DNA from: Atriophallophorus winterbourni
Taxonomy: Eukaryota > Platyhelminthes > Trematoda > Plagiorchiida > Microphallidae
NCBI GenBank assembly: GCA_013407085.1
Contig: JACCGJ010018503.1
Location: 1 to 64,000 of the forward strand
DNA: 64,000 nt
Direction of reading: 5' to 3'
Under the pieces are notes generated by a model. The model did not search any database, was not told the origin of the DNA, and was given only the letters and a program-made list of their open reading frames with translations. The translations under genes were made by a program, and so were the position numbers. Below, piece after piece: positions 32,771 through 44,500 of the stretch (position 1 is the stretch's first letter; the number at the start of each line of letters is the position of its first letter).

Positions 32771-35474
32771 TTGTGTAAGATAAATCCGATCAAGTGCATC
32801 TATACAAATGCTCAGGGCTTAACTAACAAATTAGCTGAACTATGTGAGCTTTGTGATAGACTTTCACCCGATTTGGTTGCAGTTACACAGACTTGGTTCC
32901 AGCCATGTATGACTGATGCTGAGCTTTTGATTCCGAAAATGTCACTACGCCGTCGCGATCGCGATCGAAGATCTGGTGGTGGAGTCGCAGTCTACTATCA
33001 CGAACGTTTAGCGCAGTGTAACGTCATCGATCATCCTGACCTCAGCCTTCCTGATACGATGTGGTGTTCAGTAAAACTAGTCCATGGAGATGAATGTACG
33101 ATCGGCATCATTTACCGCTCGCCATCATCCGAAAGCTCATTCAATGATAAGCTAATCGAATCCTTGCAACACATCACAAGATGCCAGACTACGCAATTGC
33201 TGATCATTGGCGATTTTAATCTCCCGCATCTGTTTTAAAGAGGTGAGCACTCCTTGCATTCGATTGAACATAAATTCAAGGAGGTTATAGAAATTGCTTC
33301 ACTGCACAATCACGTTAACCAGCCAACTCGCTGGCGGGGTCTTGGCCAACCTTCAACCCTTGACCTTGTCTTAACGCCTGAGGCAACCGCGGTAGAGGAT
33401 ATACAATACCTGGCACCACTGGGAAAGAGTGATCATGTGGTGATTTTGTTTGATTATGTATGTAGTGCGGAACGATCGAGCGAACAGACGAAAGTCATAA
33501 GGAAAATACAATTTGAATCCTTAAATATCAGTCTCCGGGATGCACACACTCATGAGTTTGATTCAATGGATTCTGGTTCATATTACAATTCGTTTCTAAA
33601 TTATTTGAATTTGAAGATTAACGAAAACTCGATTTTTGTACCACACAAATGCAGCTACAACAACCAGTTTGCTATTCGGAGTAGAACTAAGAAATGGTTA
33701 GCTGTTAAGCGAGAGTCTTGGGTAACTCATAAGAAGTTTGGTACGGAAGCAACTTGGAAGCGATTCTGTAAGATACGGAATCAAGTCACGACTTTTGTTA
33801 GAGAAGATCGCATGCAATTTCAATGGAACTTGCTTAAGAGAATGGAAAAGAATCACAAGCTTCTCTACAAGATAGTCAATGAACGATCAAAGATCAAACC
33901 AGGTGTTTTCTCTGTACTAACACCTAATGGATTGACCCACACTGCCCAAGATACCGCAGATGCTTTAGCATCGTTTTACTCATTTGTCTTCAATCCCAAG
34001 CGTTGTATCCCATATCAAGTTTCACCAAATTCGCCACATTTCGAATTACTAAGTGAAATGACTATCAACGAATATATGGTTTGGCGGGAACTTTGTCAAC
34101 TAAACGAAAAGTAGTCCCCAGGCGCTGACAAAATTACCCCCGCCATACTTCGCAGGTGTCGCGTTGCTTTGACTGCTCCTCTCACTCGCATATTCAATCT
34201 CAGCTTAAATGAAGAAAAAATACCACGGCAATGGAAAGCAGGGATGAAAACTCCTATTTATAAAGGCGGTAGCCGTTCAGACACAGCAAACTATAGACCG
34301 GTAACGTTACTTCCGGTGATCTCTAAATTAATGGAACGCATCGTGACTGCGCGCATAAGAGAACATTTTGAAAAGCAAAATATTTTGACTGCAGCACAAC
34401 ACGGTTTTCGAAGAAATCGTAGCTATTTATCTAACCTTCTTACAACGTTCGAGGATTGGAACAAGGCGCTAGATGAAGGTGAGGCTGTACATGCTCGGTA
34501 CATCGATATTTCCTAAGCTTCCGATAGAGTCAACCATGACATCTTAATTAAAAAGCTCGAACCTTATGGAATAACGGGAATATTGCTGAATTGGATAAGG
34601 GACTATCTTACTGATAGACACGTCCAAGTTCGCGCTGGCAGCACCTTATCTAGAAAAATAGACGTCACGAGTGGAGTTCCGCAAGGCTCGGTGCTTCTTA
34701 GTGTATATGAACGATATGGTAGAGGATATTGGATGCAACGTGATACTATTTGCCGATGATATTAAAATATGGAAACGTGTCAGGTCTGTTAATGACTGCA
34801 TGGCATTACAACGGGATCTGTGCACCTTATTTCGTTGGTCCCAGTTGAATGAGTTACCATTTAACCCTGCGAAATGTAAAATGCTGCAGCTTGGAAAATC
34901 TCTGCACCACACGTATCAGCTTGGCACGCAAGATCTCGTCTGGACCACAGCAGAAAAAGATCTGGGTATCTGGGTTTCGTTTAACCTTAAGCCTGGACAT
35001 CATTGCCGGATGGTGTACAATAAAGCGGGTCGTATCTTGAGTCTTCTCAAAAGAATATTCCGGATTTTTATCCTCGAAACCCTACCCCGGGTAATTAACA
35101 CATATACGTCCTGTTATGGAATATTCCATCCAAGCCTGGGCACTATCGTTGATGAAGGATATCGAACTACTCGACAGGATTTATCATCGTGCTACAAAGT
35201 TGGTCTCCCGGTACAGAAATTTGCCTTTCACAGAGCGAATGTTAAAACTGAACCTACACGATTTTACCCAACGGCGGATACGTAGTGACCTTATGTTGAC
35301 CTTCAAAATCCTGCATTCTGTAAACCATCCCCTTAAACACTTGTTAAAGCCCAATGACCTTACTCGAACACGAACATATTCCAAGGCTTTAATCATTCCG
35401 CATTCTCGATTTGATATACGTCGTAATTTTTTTCTCGGTAAGAATTTGTTTCACTTGGAACTATTTTCCTGAAG
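32771..35474 (+). pseudogene. CR1 ORF2 (AP endonuclease and reverse transcriptase), broken
   Basis: Endonuclease: IYTNAQGL, VTQTW (Gln where Glu is expected, codon 32888-32890), SGGGVAVYYHE, GIIYRSPSSE, IGDFNLP, then a stop at 33236-33238. It continues from 33254 with TLDLVLTPEA and GKSDHVV to a stop near 34112. The RT has PLTRIFNLSLNE, IYKGGSRSDTANYRPVTLLP, QHGFRRNRS, a stop at 34514-34516 where ISKAFDRV would run, SGVPQGSVL with a small deletion and frame change near 34690, FADDIKIW (FADD intact, 34749-34760), and NPAKCKMLQLGK. The C-terminus lies in 35116-35474. Confidence 0.9.
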
Positions 35475-35661
35475 AAATCACACGATCAGAATCTGTTGAG
35501 GTTTTCGCTTCCAAACTCGATGAGTTTATGACAAACCATGCGGTATGCGAGTGTCCCTATTGATTTTTGAGATATTTTATATTTTTTATATATTTTTATT
35601 TGTTCCATATACCTGTCATCCTATGGTTATTGTTAAGCTTAATGCTTTTTCTACCATACAA

Positions 35662-35683
35662 TTTTCTGAGTTCTGAGTTCTGA
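35662..35683 (+). repeat. CR1 3' tail of TTCTGAG units
   Basis: Three tandem TTCTGAG heptamers after TACCATACAATT mark the 3' end of the plus-strand element, directly abutting the foldback arm. Confidence 0.8.
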
Positions 35684-36128
35684 GGGCGGTGGGCATCATT
35701 CGAATTTATCTGCTGCGTTGCGACCTCATCCAATGTAATTGGCTAGAAACCTTGCATGTCATCGTTGGCATGTTCTCATTGGTCCGTAGACCACATCCAA
35801 TTGAATGTGTTCATTGATTGATTGTGGTGTCGAATACCACGCTTCGATGAACTCTCGAACGTGACGAGTAATATCGGTACACATGTATCGAGTAGGTCAC
35901 GAAATCAATTGGGATAGAACAGAAATCACCACCAAAGGCAGAACTCGTCACGTTCGATAGTTCCTCAAAGCGTGGTATTCGACACCACAATCAATCAACG
36001 TATACATTCAATTGGATGTGGTCTACGTACCAATGAGAGCACGCCAACGAGGACATGCAAGGATTCTAGCCAATTACAGTAGATGAGGTCGCAACGCAGC
36101 AGATAAATTCGAATGATGCCCACCGCCC
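35684..36128. repeat. Foldback element: 186-bp inverted arms around a 73-bp loop
   Basis: Left arm 35684-35869 starts GGGCGGTGGGCATCATTCG; right arm 35943-36128 is its reverse complement with scattered mismatches. The loop 35870-35942 has no coding content. Together with 31007-31088 and 36146-36214 it forms a longer palindrome, typical of foldback or miniature inverted-repeat DNA elements. No transposase is present. Confidence 0.88.
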
Positions 36129-36145
36129 ATTTGCTTCAAAAGAAT

Positions 36146-36214
36146 TTTCGCTGATGATGTCATCTAGTTTGAGCAATCAATCATACCAGCTCGGAGAACA
36201 ACTATGAACTACAA
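36146..36214 (-). repeat. Outer right arm of the foldback element
   Basis: Reverse complement of 31007-31088 (AGCTCGGAGAACAACTATGA in plus orientation). Only 17 bp separate it from the inner right arm, whereas the matching left pieces are about 4.6 kb apart. Confidence 0.75.
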
Positions 36215-36954
36215 CTAAACGAAACTCCTTTAGAGGATTCTTTGTAAAAGTTGGCTTATGAAGTGGACTGTTTAGATTTTAAGGCGTTTATATCACTCTC
36301 CTGGATGTCATGTTGCAATAATTTGACATTTTCAGGAGGGTGACTTGGTGATGGTAAAATTGAACATATAGGATTGTACACTACATTTTTCAGGCTTGAT
36401 CAATGATTGTATAGAATTAATCATTTCTGTAAGCTCCTCTTCTAGTTACGACAATCTACAGGCTGTTTTCCTAAAGATGGATGTAAAATCATGCGATCGT
36501 CATTTATATTTCAATTTCTACAGCTATTACAGTTGAATAGTAATTATCGTTCACAAGCGTCACACACTCATCAGTCAACATCTCATCACGTCACACGAAT
36601 GTGTAATCCGTAGACAAATAAATTTAACCTTAACACTATCGCTGCTCACCGGATCCAGGCCCTTTGTGCAGTGGACAGTTCGATTCCATCTCACTGTCGG
36701 GTAAACAATCATTGCAGTCACAGCTTGATCGATATATTTCTTTGTCTGCGCGTTGGATCTCGTGACGCGATCACACACGTTTGTAGCTGAATTAAGCTGG
36801 CCGGCTGAGCGAAAAGTGTTTTGTCGACTGATCGATTTTGTGATTTAGCAAATAATTCACGGAATCTCGTTATCCACACAAGATATAACACAGAATCCGG
36901 TATCAAAATGCGATGCGATCCTTGCTATGGGAGGGAAAAACGTAGGATAGTTAG
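36215..36954. other. Spacer without recognised features
   Basis: AT-rich; only short open frames. It belongs to the insert cluster between the Gypsy protease and RT. Confidence 0.4.
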
Positions 36955-37142
36955 ACAAAATTATGCTTGTATGCCACTGTTATATAGGGTTCGTACAACG
37001 AACCACGATGTTCAGACAAAGAATCACAAAGTGATTCTTGGTCAAAGCACTCAAGGCGCTTATGGATGACCAAAATAATGTGTTGCTCACATCCCCACAC
37101 CTTGTGGTGTGTAAGGCATAGGGATGTGAGCAACACATTACT
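36955..37142 (+). repeat. Family A repeat copy ending in a palindrome
   Basis: Matches the right part of the 53.6-kb unit: TGTTATATAGGGTTCGTACA, ACGAACCACGATGTTCAGAC, GAATCACAAAGTGATTCTTG, GCGCTTATGGATGACC. The end is a hairpin, with AATGTGTTGCTCACATCCCC (37078-37097) repeated inverted to 37139 around a short loop. Confidence 0.85.
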
Positions 37143-37329
37143 TTAGGATAGTTAACGTTGGTAAAACGTTTGCGCCCGTAAGCATACTGAGATATTTACG
37201 TCGAAACTTTAACTGTTATATATCGGCCTGACAAGATCGAAATGCATGAATTACGATAGTATAGTGCAATGTAACACGGAGTTCTCGCAATTGTATAAAT
37301 CCGAGCAGATTCAGTGTATACATAACTAA

Positions 37330-37985
37330 AAGTGTTAGAGCAACAAAAAATGAGAGCGCACAACGCGTTGTGGGAAAATCACGTTACGATGTTTTGCTCG
37401 ACCGTATATTTAATTGCAGAAGTTTGAAAACTTAGGGCAACTCGGCTATTAATTCAATGTAAGGCTTGGAGACAGGTGGGGTCACAACACGAATAGCTCG
37501 GATAAGGAAATAATGATAATGGCTAATAATATTCAGCTTTCAGATGTTTTCGATGAGCCTTCGTTGGCATAAATCTACCACGAGGTTGCACAAGAAATCA
37601 GCACCCAAGATAGAATTTTTTCCATTTTATTATCTAGGTAAACTTTCTTCGCATGCATAGGTCTACCGCAAGGGACCAATAACCATAGTAGGCAATGCGG
37701 GTAGCGTTAGCTCCCTAATGGCCCAACCCTCACTGACAATTATGTTTGGTTTCCGAAGCTGGGTTGACACTGAGTTTTGCACCGGTGTCTAACAGGAAGC
37801 GTAATTTAGTTTTGTTGCCAGTGTTGAAATGATGGCTAACATTGCTGCCAAACAATGCAGTTGTCTATACTGCATGACTAGCCCGTTTCCCTGCTCATCA
37901 GAGTCGCGTGCTTCGGTAGGCGCGCTCACCGAACCAGCGGTAATAGTAGCAGGACACGGTAGCATTATTCCGGTTTCGTGACTGG
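37330..37985 (-). mobile_element. Ty3/Gypsy (CsRn1-like) Gag end and protease fragment
   Basis: Minus strand: a Gag zinc-knuckle relic (CYYYRWFGERAYRSTRL) is followed by two stops, FGSNVSHHFNTGNKTK, and LRFLLDTGAKLSV with the retropepsin LDTGA at 37778-37792. Then come GANATRIAYYGYWSLAVDL, MRRKF, a DFL block, and the PR-RT linker IRVVTPPVSKPYIELIAELP. This is the upstream part of the Gypsy element whose RT begins at 28548. Upstream Gag is cut by the CR1 copy at about 37986. Confidence 0.85.
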
Positions 37986-40260
37986 CGTCTACTTAGGATA
38001 CGCCTGTGTTGGGCTCTGAAACGCGAGTACCGTGAGGCAGAGATCTGTTCCAACTTCACATGAGCAATCACGAGCTCTATATTCCAAACATAACACTGTT
38101 TCATAGGGATCACTTAACAAAAGATTGTGCAGTAGCTGTTTACCACCACGAACGTTTATACAGTACGGTAGGTACAGTCACTTATCTCGATCTGGAAGAC
38201 AGTATATGGTGTAACTTGAAGCTTGACTCAGGAGATAGTTGAATCGCTGGTTTAGTTCACCCTTCACAATCATCATCGGATGCACACAACGAAAAACTCT
38301 TGAAAGCAATGCAGTACGTTGGAAAGCAGCGCAATTCGCAATTATTTATTATGGGCGAATTCAATCTGCCACAACTATATAACCGAGTAGATTATGCAAC
38401 TCAATCAGTAGACTACAAATTTCGCGAACTGTTCGATTACGTCCCTCGGTATAATCATGTTTTCGAATATACTCGACAACGAAATTTTTCAACAGACATC
38501 TTTCCTATACTTAGTCTTAACCTCTGAAGCCACGGCCGTTGAAGATGTTCCCTATCACCATCCGCTGGGTCGAAGCGACCACCTAGTTCTGCTCTTTCAA
38601 TGCGTGTGCAACGCCAGCAAGCAAACAAAACGAAATAGAAAATTGGATTATATTAGTTTCATGGAAACAATGGGGGCTGTTGACGATCATAATATAACTT
38701 TCAGCGATCCGGACTCGTATTGCACAACCCTAACAGATTACATCACCAACATGATACATTTAAATTTACCTATGTTCCGAAACATAAGGGAAAAGAACCC
38801 CGTTTCACAGTTCGCAATCACACTAGAAAATGTTTGAGAAAACGAAATTTGACATAGGTTATTCATAAGGGCGGCAGAAAAGAATCAACATGTGAAGGCT
38901 TTCGGGAATTGCGGAATCAAGGTACAAATCTCATCCGCGAGGACAGGCAGTATCACCAGCTTCAGCTGGCAGTAATAAAGCAACAGAATCACAAATTGCT
39001 TTATGAAACCGCTAACAACGAAACGAGTCTGAAAGCTTATGACAGATAACGGACTAACTGGTTCTGTGCTGGAAACCGCTAACGTTCTCGCCAGTTTTTA
39101 TTCATGAGATTTCAACCCCAAGGATGCAATACTACAATCGGAGTTGTCATCACCAAATGTGCCGGAGAATATCAGCGATATATGTATCGATTCTCAATAA
39201 GTGCGGCATCACCTACGCAGGTTCGAGATCAACAAGTCCCCGGGAGCTGACGGAATCACAACTGCAATCCTAAAGTTATACAAAAGTCAATTAAATGAAC
39301 AACTGTGATTTCATTAATTACTCTTTAAGGGAGGGTGTTGTACCGACTGACTGGAAGAGAGGAATCAAAACACTCATCTACTAAGGTGGCACTCGTTCTG
39401 ACCCAGCAAATAACCGCCCTGTTACACTACTTCCAGTGATCTCAACAGTTATGGAGCGAATTTTGTGCGAATGAATTGTGAGTCATTTCGAAACTCAAAA
39501 CTTGTTGTCCAGAGAGCAACATGGATTGTAGGCGTCTTGTTCTTGCTTGACTAACCTACTGGAGATAATGGACGACTGGACGCAGGCAGTGTATAAGGGT
39601 CGTTACGTGCATGCGTGTTACTTGGACATATCAAAGGCGTTTGATTGCGCGGACCATTCTATACTACTAAGCAAGCTGCAGGAGGTGGGTATTAATGGGT
39701 GTCTTCTTACCTGACTGAGAAGTTACCTTCTTGATCGCAAGGCAAATGTACGTATCGATGGTGTAATTTGTGGGGAAATCGGAGCCACTAGCACTGTCCC
39801 ACAATGTTCCGTACTTGGTCCGGTTCTCTTTTTGGTCTACATCAACGACCTTCCGAAATTTGTCACAGCCAAAATGGTTCTCTTTGCGGATGATGCTAAA
39901 ATTTCGATGCTAATCACATCAATCGTGGATTGTTTGTGCTAACAAAGCGATTTGGATACATTGAAATGCTGGTCAGAGCGAAATAAGCTTCCATTCAAAT
40001 TCAGAAAGTGCAAAATGTTGCAAATAGGTAATGATTTCCCATTCCCTAAAAACTTGGATCGCAACAACTGGAATGGACGATAAAAGAAAAGAACCTCTCA
40101 AGAATAGCATGCAATACGAAGCAGTATACAACCGAACTAGCCGCATGCTAGGTATGCTTGGGCGTATTTTCCTCATGCTTCAAATACGTATATTAACCAT
40201 GTGATAGATTACTCAGTGCTAGCTTGGGCACCATGCTTTCAACTTTTGTGTGCTGAACTC
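37986..40260 (+). mobile_element. CR1-like retrotransposon, 5'-truncated and decayed
   Basis: Plus strand ORF2 from mid-endonuclease: HELYIPNITLFHRDH, AVAVYHHERL, IMGEFNLPQL, VLTSEATAVEDVPYHHPLGR, SDHLVLLF. A linker and RT follow: SPGADGITTAILK, WKRGIKTLIY, RPVTLLPVISTVMERI, YLDISKAFDCADHSILLSKL, LVYINDLPKFV, and an intact LFADD at 39882-39893. Numerous stops and frameshifts are present. It is similar in order to the 31.1-35.7 kb element but clearly diverged. Confidence 0.88.
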
Positions 40261-40269
40261 TAAGCTCAA

Positions 40270-40620
40270 CAACCCATCATCCAGGTTGCTTGCTAAACAC
40301 AAACGTGTTAAACACAGTTAGATCTTCGTTGGCTTTCGTTCGATAATTTTTACACTCGTGGCGTAGGCCAGGTATGTTTTCATCATTCAGAATCGATATC
40401 GCTTCCGGGGTCAATGTTTTGTCAGATTTTGCGACACGTGACAGATTTGACCTTACCACTCACTACTTTCTCACAGACGACGCGTTTCGCGAGAATCAGA
40501 TTGTTTCATTTTAACGGCGTCAACTAAATGTAAAAATCAAAGCAGAAAAATCGATATTGTCGGTGTTGGTTTGTGTGGTATTGTGTGAAGTTGACTGAAA
40601 GTGACGAGATATAATAATAT
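40270..40620 (-). mobile_element. CR1 ORF1 fragment
   Basis: Minus strand VRSNLSRVAKSDKTLTPEAI, SILNDENIPGLRHECKNYR resembles the ORF1 N-terminal region near 63.8 kb (ARSVTFYACLLKLHAKWDKT, LTSDLVDIINGDNCPGVC). Part of the zinc finger seems deleted. It lies tail-to-head with the plus-strand copy on its left. Confidence 0.6.
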
Positions 40621-40829
40621 TTTATCACTCGATTTAACCGCGAATTCGTCAGTCTCCCGTTGAGAATATTGGAGTGAAATCAATTTTACGTCGAGTATTT
40701 CTCCCAGTAGTTCCTGACAGTGGTAAGCACCGATAATAAATAACCCACCGATAACAAAAGCTCAAATAAAGGATCCAAAGGAACCAAAATACGTGAATTG
40801 CTGTACTGGTTCAAACTGGCAGTTTACAA

Positions 40830-41630
40830 CAGGTAATTCAAGGTTTTAAGGGTATAAAAAGCAAATAATTTAGAGTAACCATAAATTAAAAATATCGGGA
40901 GTGCATCAAAACAAAGATGTTTTGTCAGTATGAAAAGTCAGCTTATGTACTGAAATGCTAGGTTGGAATTGGCCAACATACACTTGTGAAGTTCAGCCTA
41001 GAATATGTTCAGGCTTGATGCACAAATGCTGGGACAGAGAGTTCCATATTTGAAAAATGCGGGCAGCAAAGAACCTTCAACAATTTGCTCTAGAGTGTGG
41101 AACGGTTAATTTATTGCCATGAGATCCTTTATCACGTACACAGAATGTCGATCAGCAGAATCAAATCACCCCTGACACGGCAGTACGAAAAGTTAAATAG
41201 TTTTAGAGCTGCGATCCTCTCATCGTATGACATGTTGTATAGTCCGGTCACCAGTTTTGTAGCACGGTGTTTTATACGTTGCACCAAAGACATATCCTTT
41301 TGTAACCATGGGGGCAACACTGGAACAACTTACTCCATTGCTGATCGGATATAGGTGTTGATTATCCGTGTGATTACCTGCTTTGTGAAACTACCGAAGA
41401 TCCTTCTGAGCAGTCACAAGGATTGGCAAAACTTTTTGTATACCACGAAACACTGCCCTGGAGAATTCAAGTTACGGCTAATCCACACACCCAGTTCTTT
41501 CTCTTCCGTAACCCAAAAAAGTTGCTGAGATTCCAGAGAGTATGCGAATTCGAAAGCTTTACCGACGTTTAACATTTTGCATTTATGGATGTTTAATGGT
41601 ATATATATATATATATTCAAATTCAAGAAT
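40830..41630 (-). mobile_element. CR1-like 3' fragment
   Basis: Minus strand: HKCKMLNVGKAFEFAYSLES, QLFWVTEEKELGVWISRNL, then LLRRIFGSFTKQ, WLQKDMSLVQRIKHRATKLV, TGLYNMSYDERIAALKLFNF. The 3' UTR runs to about 40840. The 5' edge is a TA-rich microsatellite at 41600-41655. Confidence 0.85.
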
Positions 41631-41655
41631 TTATGGTATATATATATATATATTT
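41600..41655. repeat. Two TA microsatellite tracts
   Basis: Runs of TA at about 41600-41617 and 41636-41653, separated by TCAAATTCAAGAATTTATGG. They border the truncated CR1 fragment. Confidence 0.9.
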
Positions 41656-41659
41656 CTTA

Positions 41660-43190
41660 TACGAATATTCCTTGGTGTTGTAAAGCTACAAGCTTTTTAT
41701 ACCATAAAATTTTCACTGTACGTCACTGATGAAGAAGTATTTCTTTTTTGAACAAATATTTGAAATGCAATTGTAATTACGGTGATAAATTTGTTTTACG
41801 CCTAATTCTTGAATTATATTTCTGCCACAATTTTCCCCGGAAATCCGCTTCTATGATAATGTCATACACTTTTAAACGGAGGAATGTTTATTTCAAATAA
41901 TAATGTTGAATAGTATGTGACGGTGCTTATGATCAGTCGACCTTCCATACTGTGTAAACAAAGAGCTCTTTTGCTTCCTTTCTCATATGCACAGTTTTTT
42001 TCTTTTTATCAACTGCTAACAATTCAAATCACGAAATCATTGCAAATTTAATGGCGCGAAATATTTTTGAAACTTTCATAAAGAACTGCGTCAAATTCGC
42101 ATAATATGAATCGCTAATGAACATTCCATACAGCTGAAGGAAAACAAAACAATGAAAATGCTTTATTAAAAAATACTCGATATTGTTGTTGGGGGCAAAT
42201 GTTGAAAAACAAAGAAAATATTTTCATAATATGCATATAACAATGGGTGAAGAATATATGGAAACGTAACAATGAAATGAAATTGAGTGTGTTCGTTCAA
42301 TGAAAAATTCATTTGTGCAAAGATATCTTGATTCTGGTGTGATACACTACCTTGAAATGAAGACGTTATGGGAATAATATGAAATTTAATGAAAACGTGT
42401 TTATTGATGCTTCAGAATTAGGGAGATCGCGGCGCAGCCTTTGTCAATTGATCATATTATCGATGAGTCGATCACATGGTTAAAAATGAAAAAGCTGGCA
42501 CGAGAAGTCATTTTGCTATAAAGTTTAATCATCTTAATCTCAGTCGAAGTTCCGGAGAATTAGCTGTAAATAAGTATAAAAGATAAGGATACGTATAGGT
42601 GGTTTAGATTTAACGCCAAAATCACAGAAACTATGCGTAAAAACGTAAGTAATCATGTCGGAAATGATGAGAATAGGTTACTTGACACGTTTAGCTTTAA
42701 TAATATCTGAGGATCTAAGGGCTTTCGGGAATATTAATGATTATGTAAACAGAAAGACAACGGTTAAGTATAGAACCTATCGGTTTGGGGCACAGAAATT
42801 CGGTGCCATTGTGTTTACCCCACCTCTGGTTCATATTACTTGAATAATCTCAATTCAACTATTCTGGCGAGGATATTATTTCGCGATTTACTGAATTCGA
42901 AGTTATCAAAAAAGTAATAAGTTGTCAAAAACAATAGTTAGAATGAATAGGGATGTTTATAAAATGTATCGGATTTGTTTTTGCATTCCTTGTCGGTTAT
43001 ATATGTCAGGATATTGTGGAAAATTTTTTTTTTTTTGATCATGGTAATAAAGGATCACAAACCAATATGTTTGATGCAAAAGGATCGACTACGTGAGTTT
43101 ACGTGACTCGCTTGGGTTAGTAAATTGGTGAGTGCTTGATTATCACAACACGGAAACACATTGCACCGCAATCACAGAAAGACTTCAGTC
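41660..43190. other. AT-rich spacer, no feature seen
   Basis: Contains a T-rich homopolymer tract near 43025-43036 and short random open frames only. Confidence 0.45.
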
Positions 43191-43194
43191 AAAA

Positions 43195-43690
43195 ATATAT
43201 CAAAATTCGCGATTTATTGTTGAATGACGCGCAAGCGACTTCCGTTTTAAGCTTCGTAGTCGCACGAAAAATAGATCGGGAAAAGGAACTCTGCTTGTGT
43301 TCAACAAAGAAATACAAGGAATGATGCTTCCTGGCAACAAATTCGCAGAATTCGTAACAAAGTGAACTCTCTCATCAATGAAGACAAACAAAATTACCAT
43401 CGCTTTCTATCCTTGAAAATGGAAGGAAATCCTGAATTGCTATATCGGATTGTCAATGCTCGATCGAGCGTGAAAGCAGGGGTGTTTCCTGTGCTTACTG
43501 AGGATGGATTAACAGTCACAGCAAAGGAAACAGCTGATGCTCTCTCTCAATTTTATGCTGAAGTTTTTAGTCCGTTAGCGATTGGATCGACTGAAGAATT
43601 ATCACCATCAACTGTGACGCAGCAGCTGACTGGAGCGGACGGAATCACACCGACTATATTGAAATATCCGCAATCTGGTTAACTAAAGTC
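43195..43690 (+). mobile_element. CR1-like ORF2 linker fragment
   Basis: Plus strand ASWQQIRRIRNKVNSLINED, KMEGNPELLYRIVNARSSVK, FPVLTEDGLTVTAKETADAL and TGADGITPTILKYPQSG correspond to the region between endonuclease and RT in the 33.7-34.15 kb element. Both ends are lost. Confidence 0.8.
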
Positions 43691-43829
43691 GTTTTTGCAC
43701 ACAGCTTGCATCGGACTGTTGATTACTGTTAAGATTCATTAATTTGTGATCTCATATTTTTAATTTATTTCCTCACTCGTTGTTATATGCTACACGCTTT
43801 AAATCGCTCGTCCAGAATATACCAGCTTA

Positions 43830-44500
43830 TCAAACTCACACCGCCGCACAACCGCGTTCCTCATTCAAAATCAGGTAGAGCCTAGACCAACTTTCATTAA
43901 CTTTCATTAGCTTCTGAACAGAACGTTCTCCTCTATAATTCACACATGTTCGCTGTCGTATTAGGGTAAAAATGCTCTGTAGACCCGCTTTTGAAAGCAC
44001 TTCAGCATTAGTCACTCTGTCCATCCACGATATGTTCAAGATACGACGGATGCTTCGTAGATGGAAAGCATTCAGCTTGCGTTCGTGTCTTGTGTGGGTG
44101 GTGAAGGTTCCACTGCCGTACAGTAAAGCATTTAGTACGCACGCACTGTATACCATCATCTTTGTCTTTACAGTCAACTTTCGGTTACCCCAAACACGAG
44201 AGTTCAATCGGGACAAAATAACGGCTGCTGTGCCAATCCGCATATCAGTCTCCATGTCTAGCTAGAGGTTATCCGCAATTGTTGAACAAAGATATGTGAA
44301 ATGATGTGCTGGTTCAATCTGAAAGTTTCCAACAGTGATGATTGGAGGTGATACAATCCCTTGACTGAGGACGTCGGTCTTGCTTATGCTGGTTGTTCGC
44401 CGAAAGTCTTTGCATGCAAACAGCAGGTCACGGATTAGCACATCCCGTGCCTCGGCTTGTGCTCTCAACCTGTTCAGGTTGAAAAGCTTTCCGTCGCTTC
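43830..44500 (-). mobile_element. RTE-clade-like reverse transcriptase C-terminal fragment
   Basis: Minus strand: RDLLFACKDFRRTTSISKT, VGNFQIEPAHHFTYLCSTI, an in-frame stop, LDMETDMRIGTAAVILSRLN, RVWGNRKLTVKTKMMVYSAC, LLYGSGTF, LNAFHLRSIRRILNISWMDR, VTNAEVLSKAG. This is the conserved RTE tail pattern (FTYLGS, RIGKA, KTK..VY.ACVL..LLYG.ETW, LN.FH.R..R.IL.I.W.D.VTN..VL..AG). Upstream RT and endonuclease are absent. Confidence 0.85.

Larger units (their letters stand above)
31089..35683 (+). mobile_element. Nearly full-length CR1-like non-LTR retrotransposon
   Basis: Best-preserved element in the window, about 4.6 kb: a 5' UTR of about 350 bp, ORF1 with a PHD-like zinc finger and basic C-terminus (31445-32750), ORF2 with AP endonuclease and RT (32771-35474), and a short 3' UTR closing with three TTCTGAG units. 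Both ORFs carry a few stops and frameshifts, so it is not autonomous now. It lies between the outer and inner left arms of a foldback palindrome, which defines its ends. Confidence 0.9.

Noticed and set aside
41600..41655. Regularly spaced repeats as a CRISPR-like array
   Set aside because: Only TA microsatellite tracts in a eukaryotic retroelement region; there is no repeat-spacer structure.
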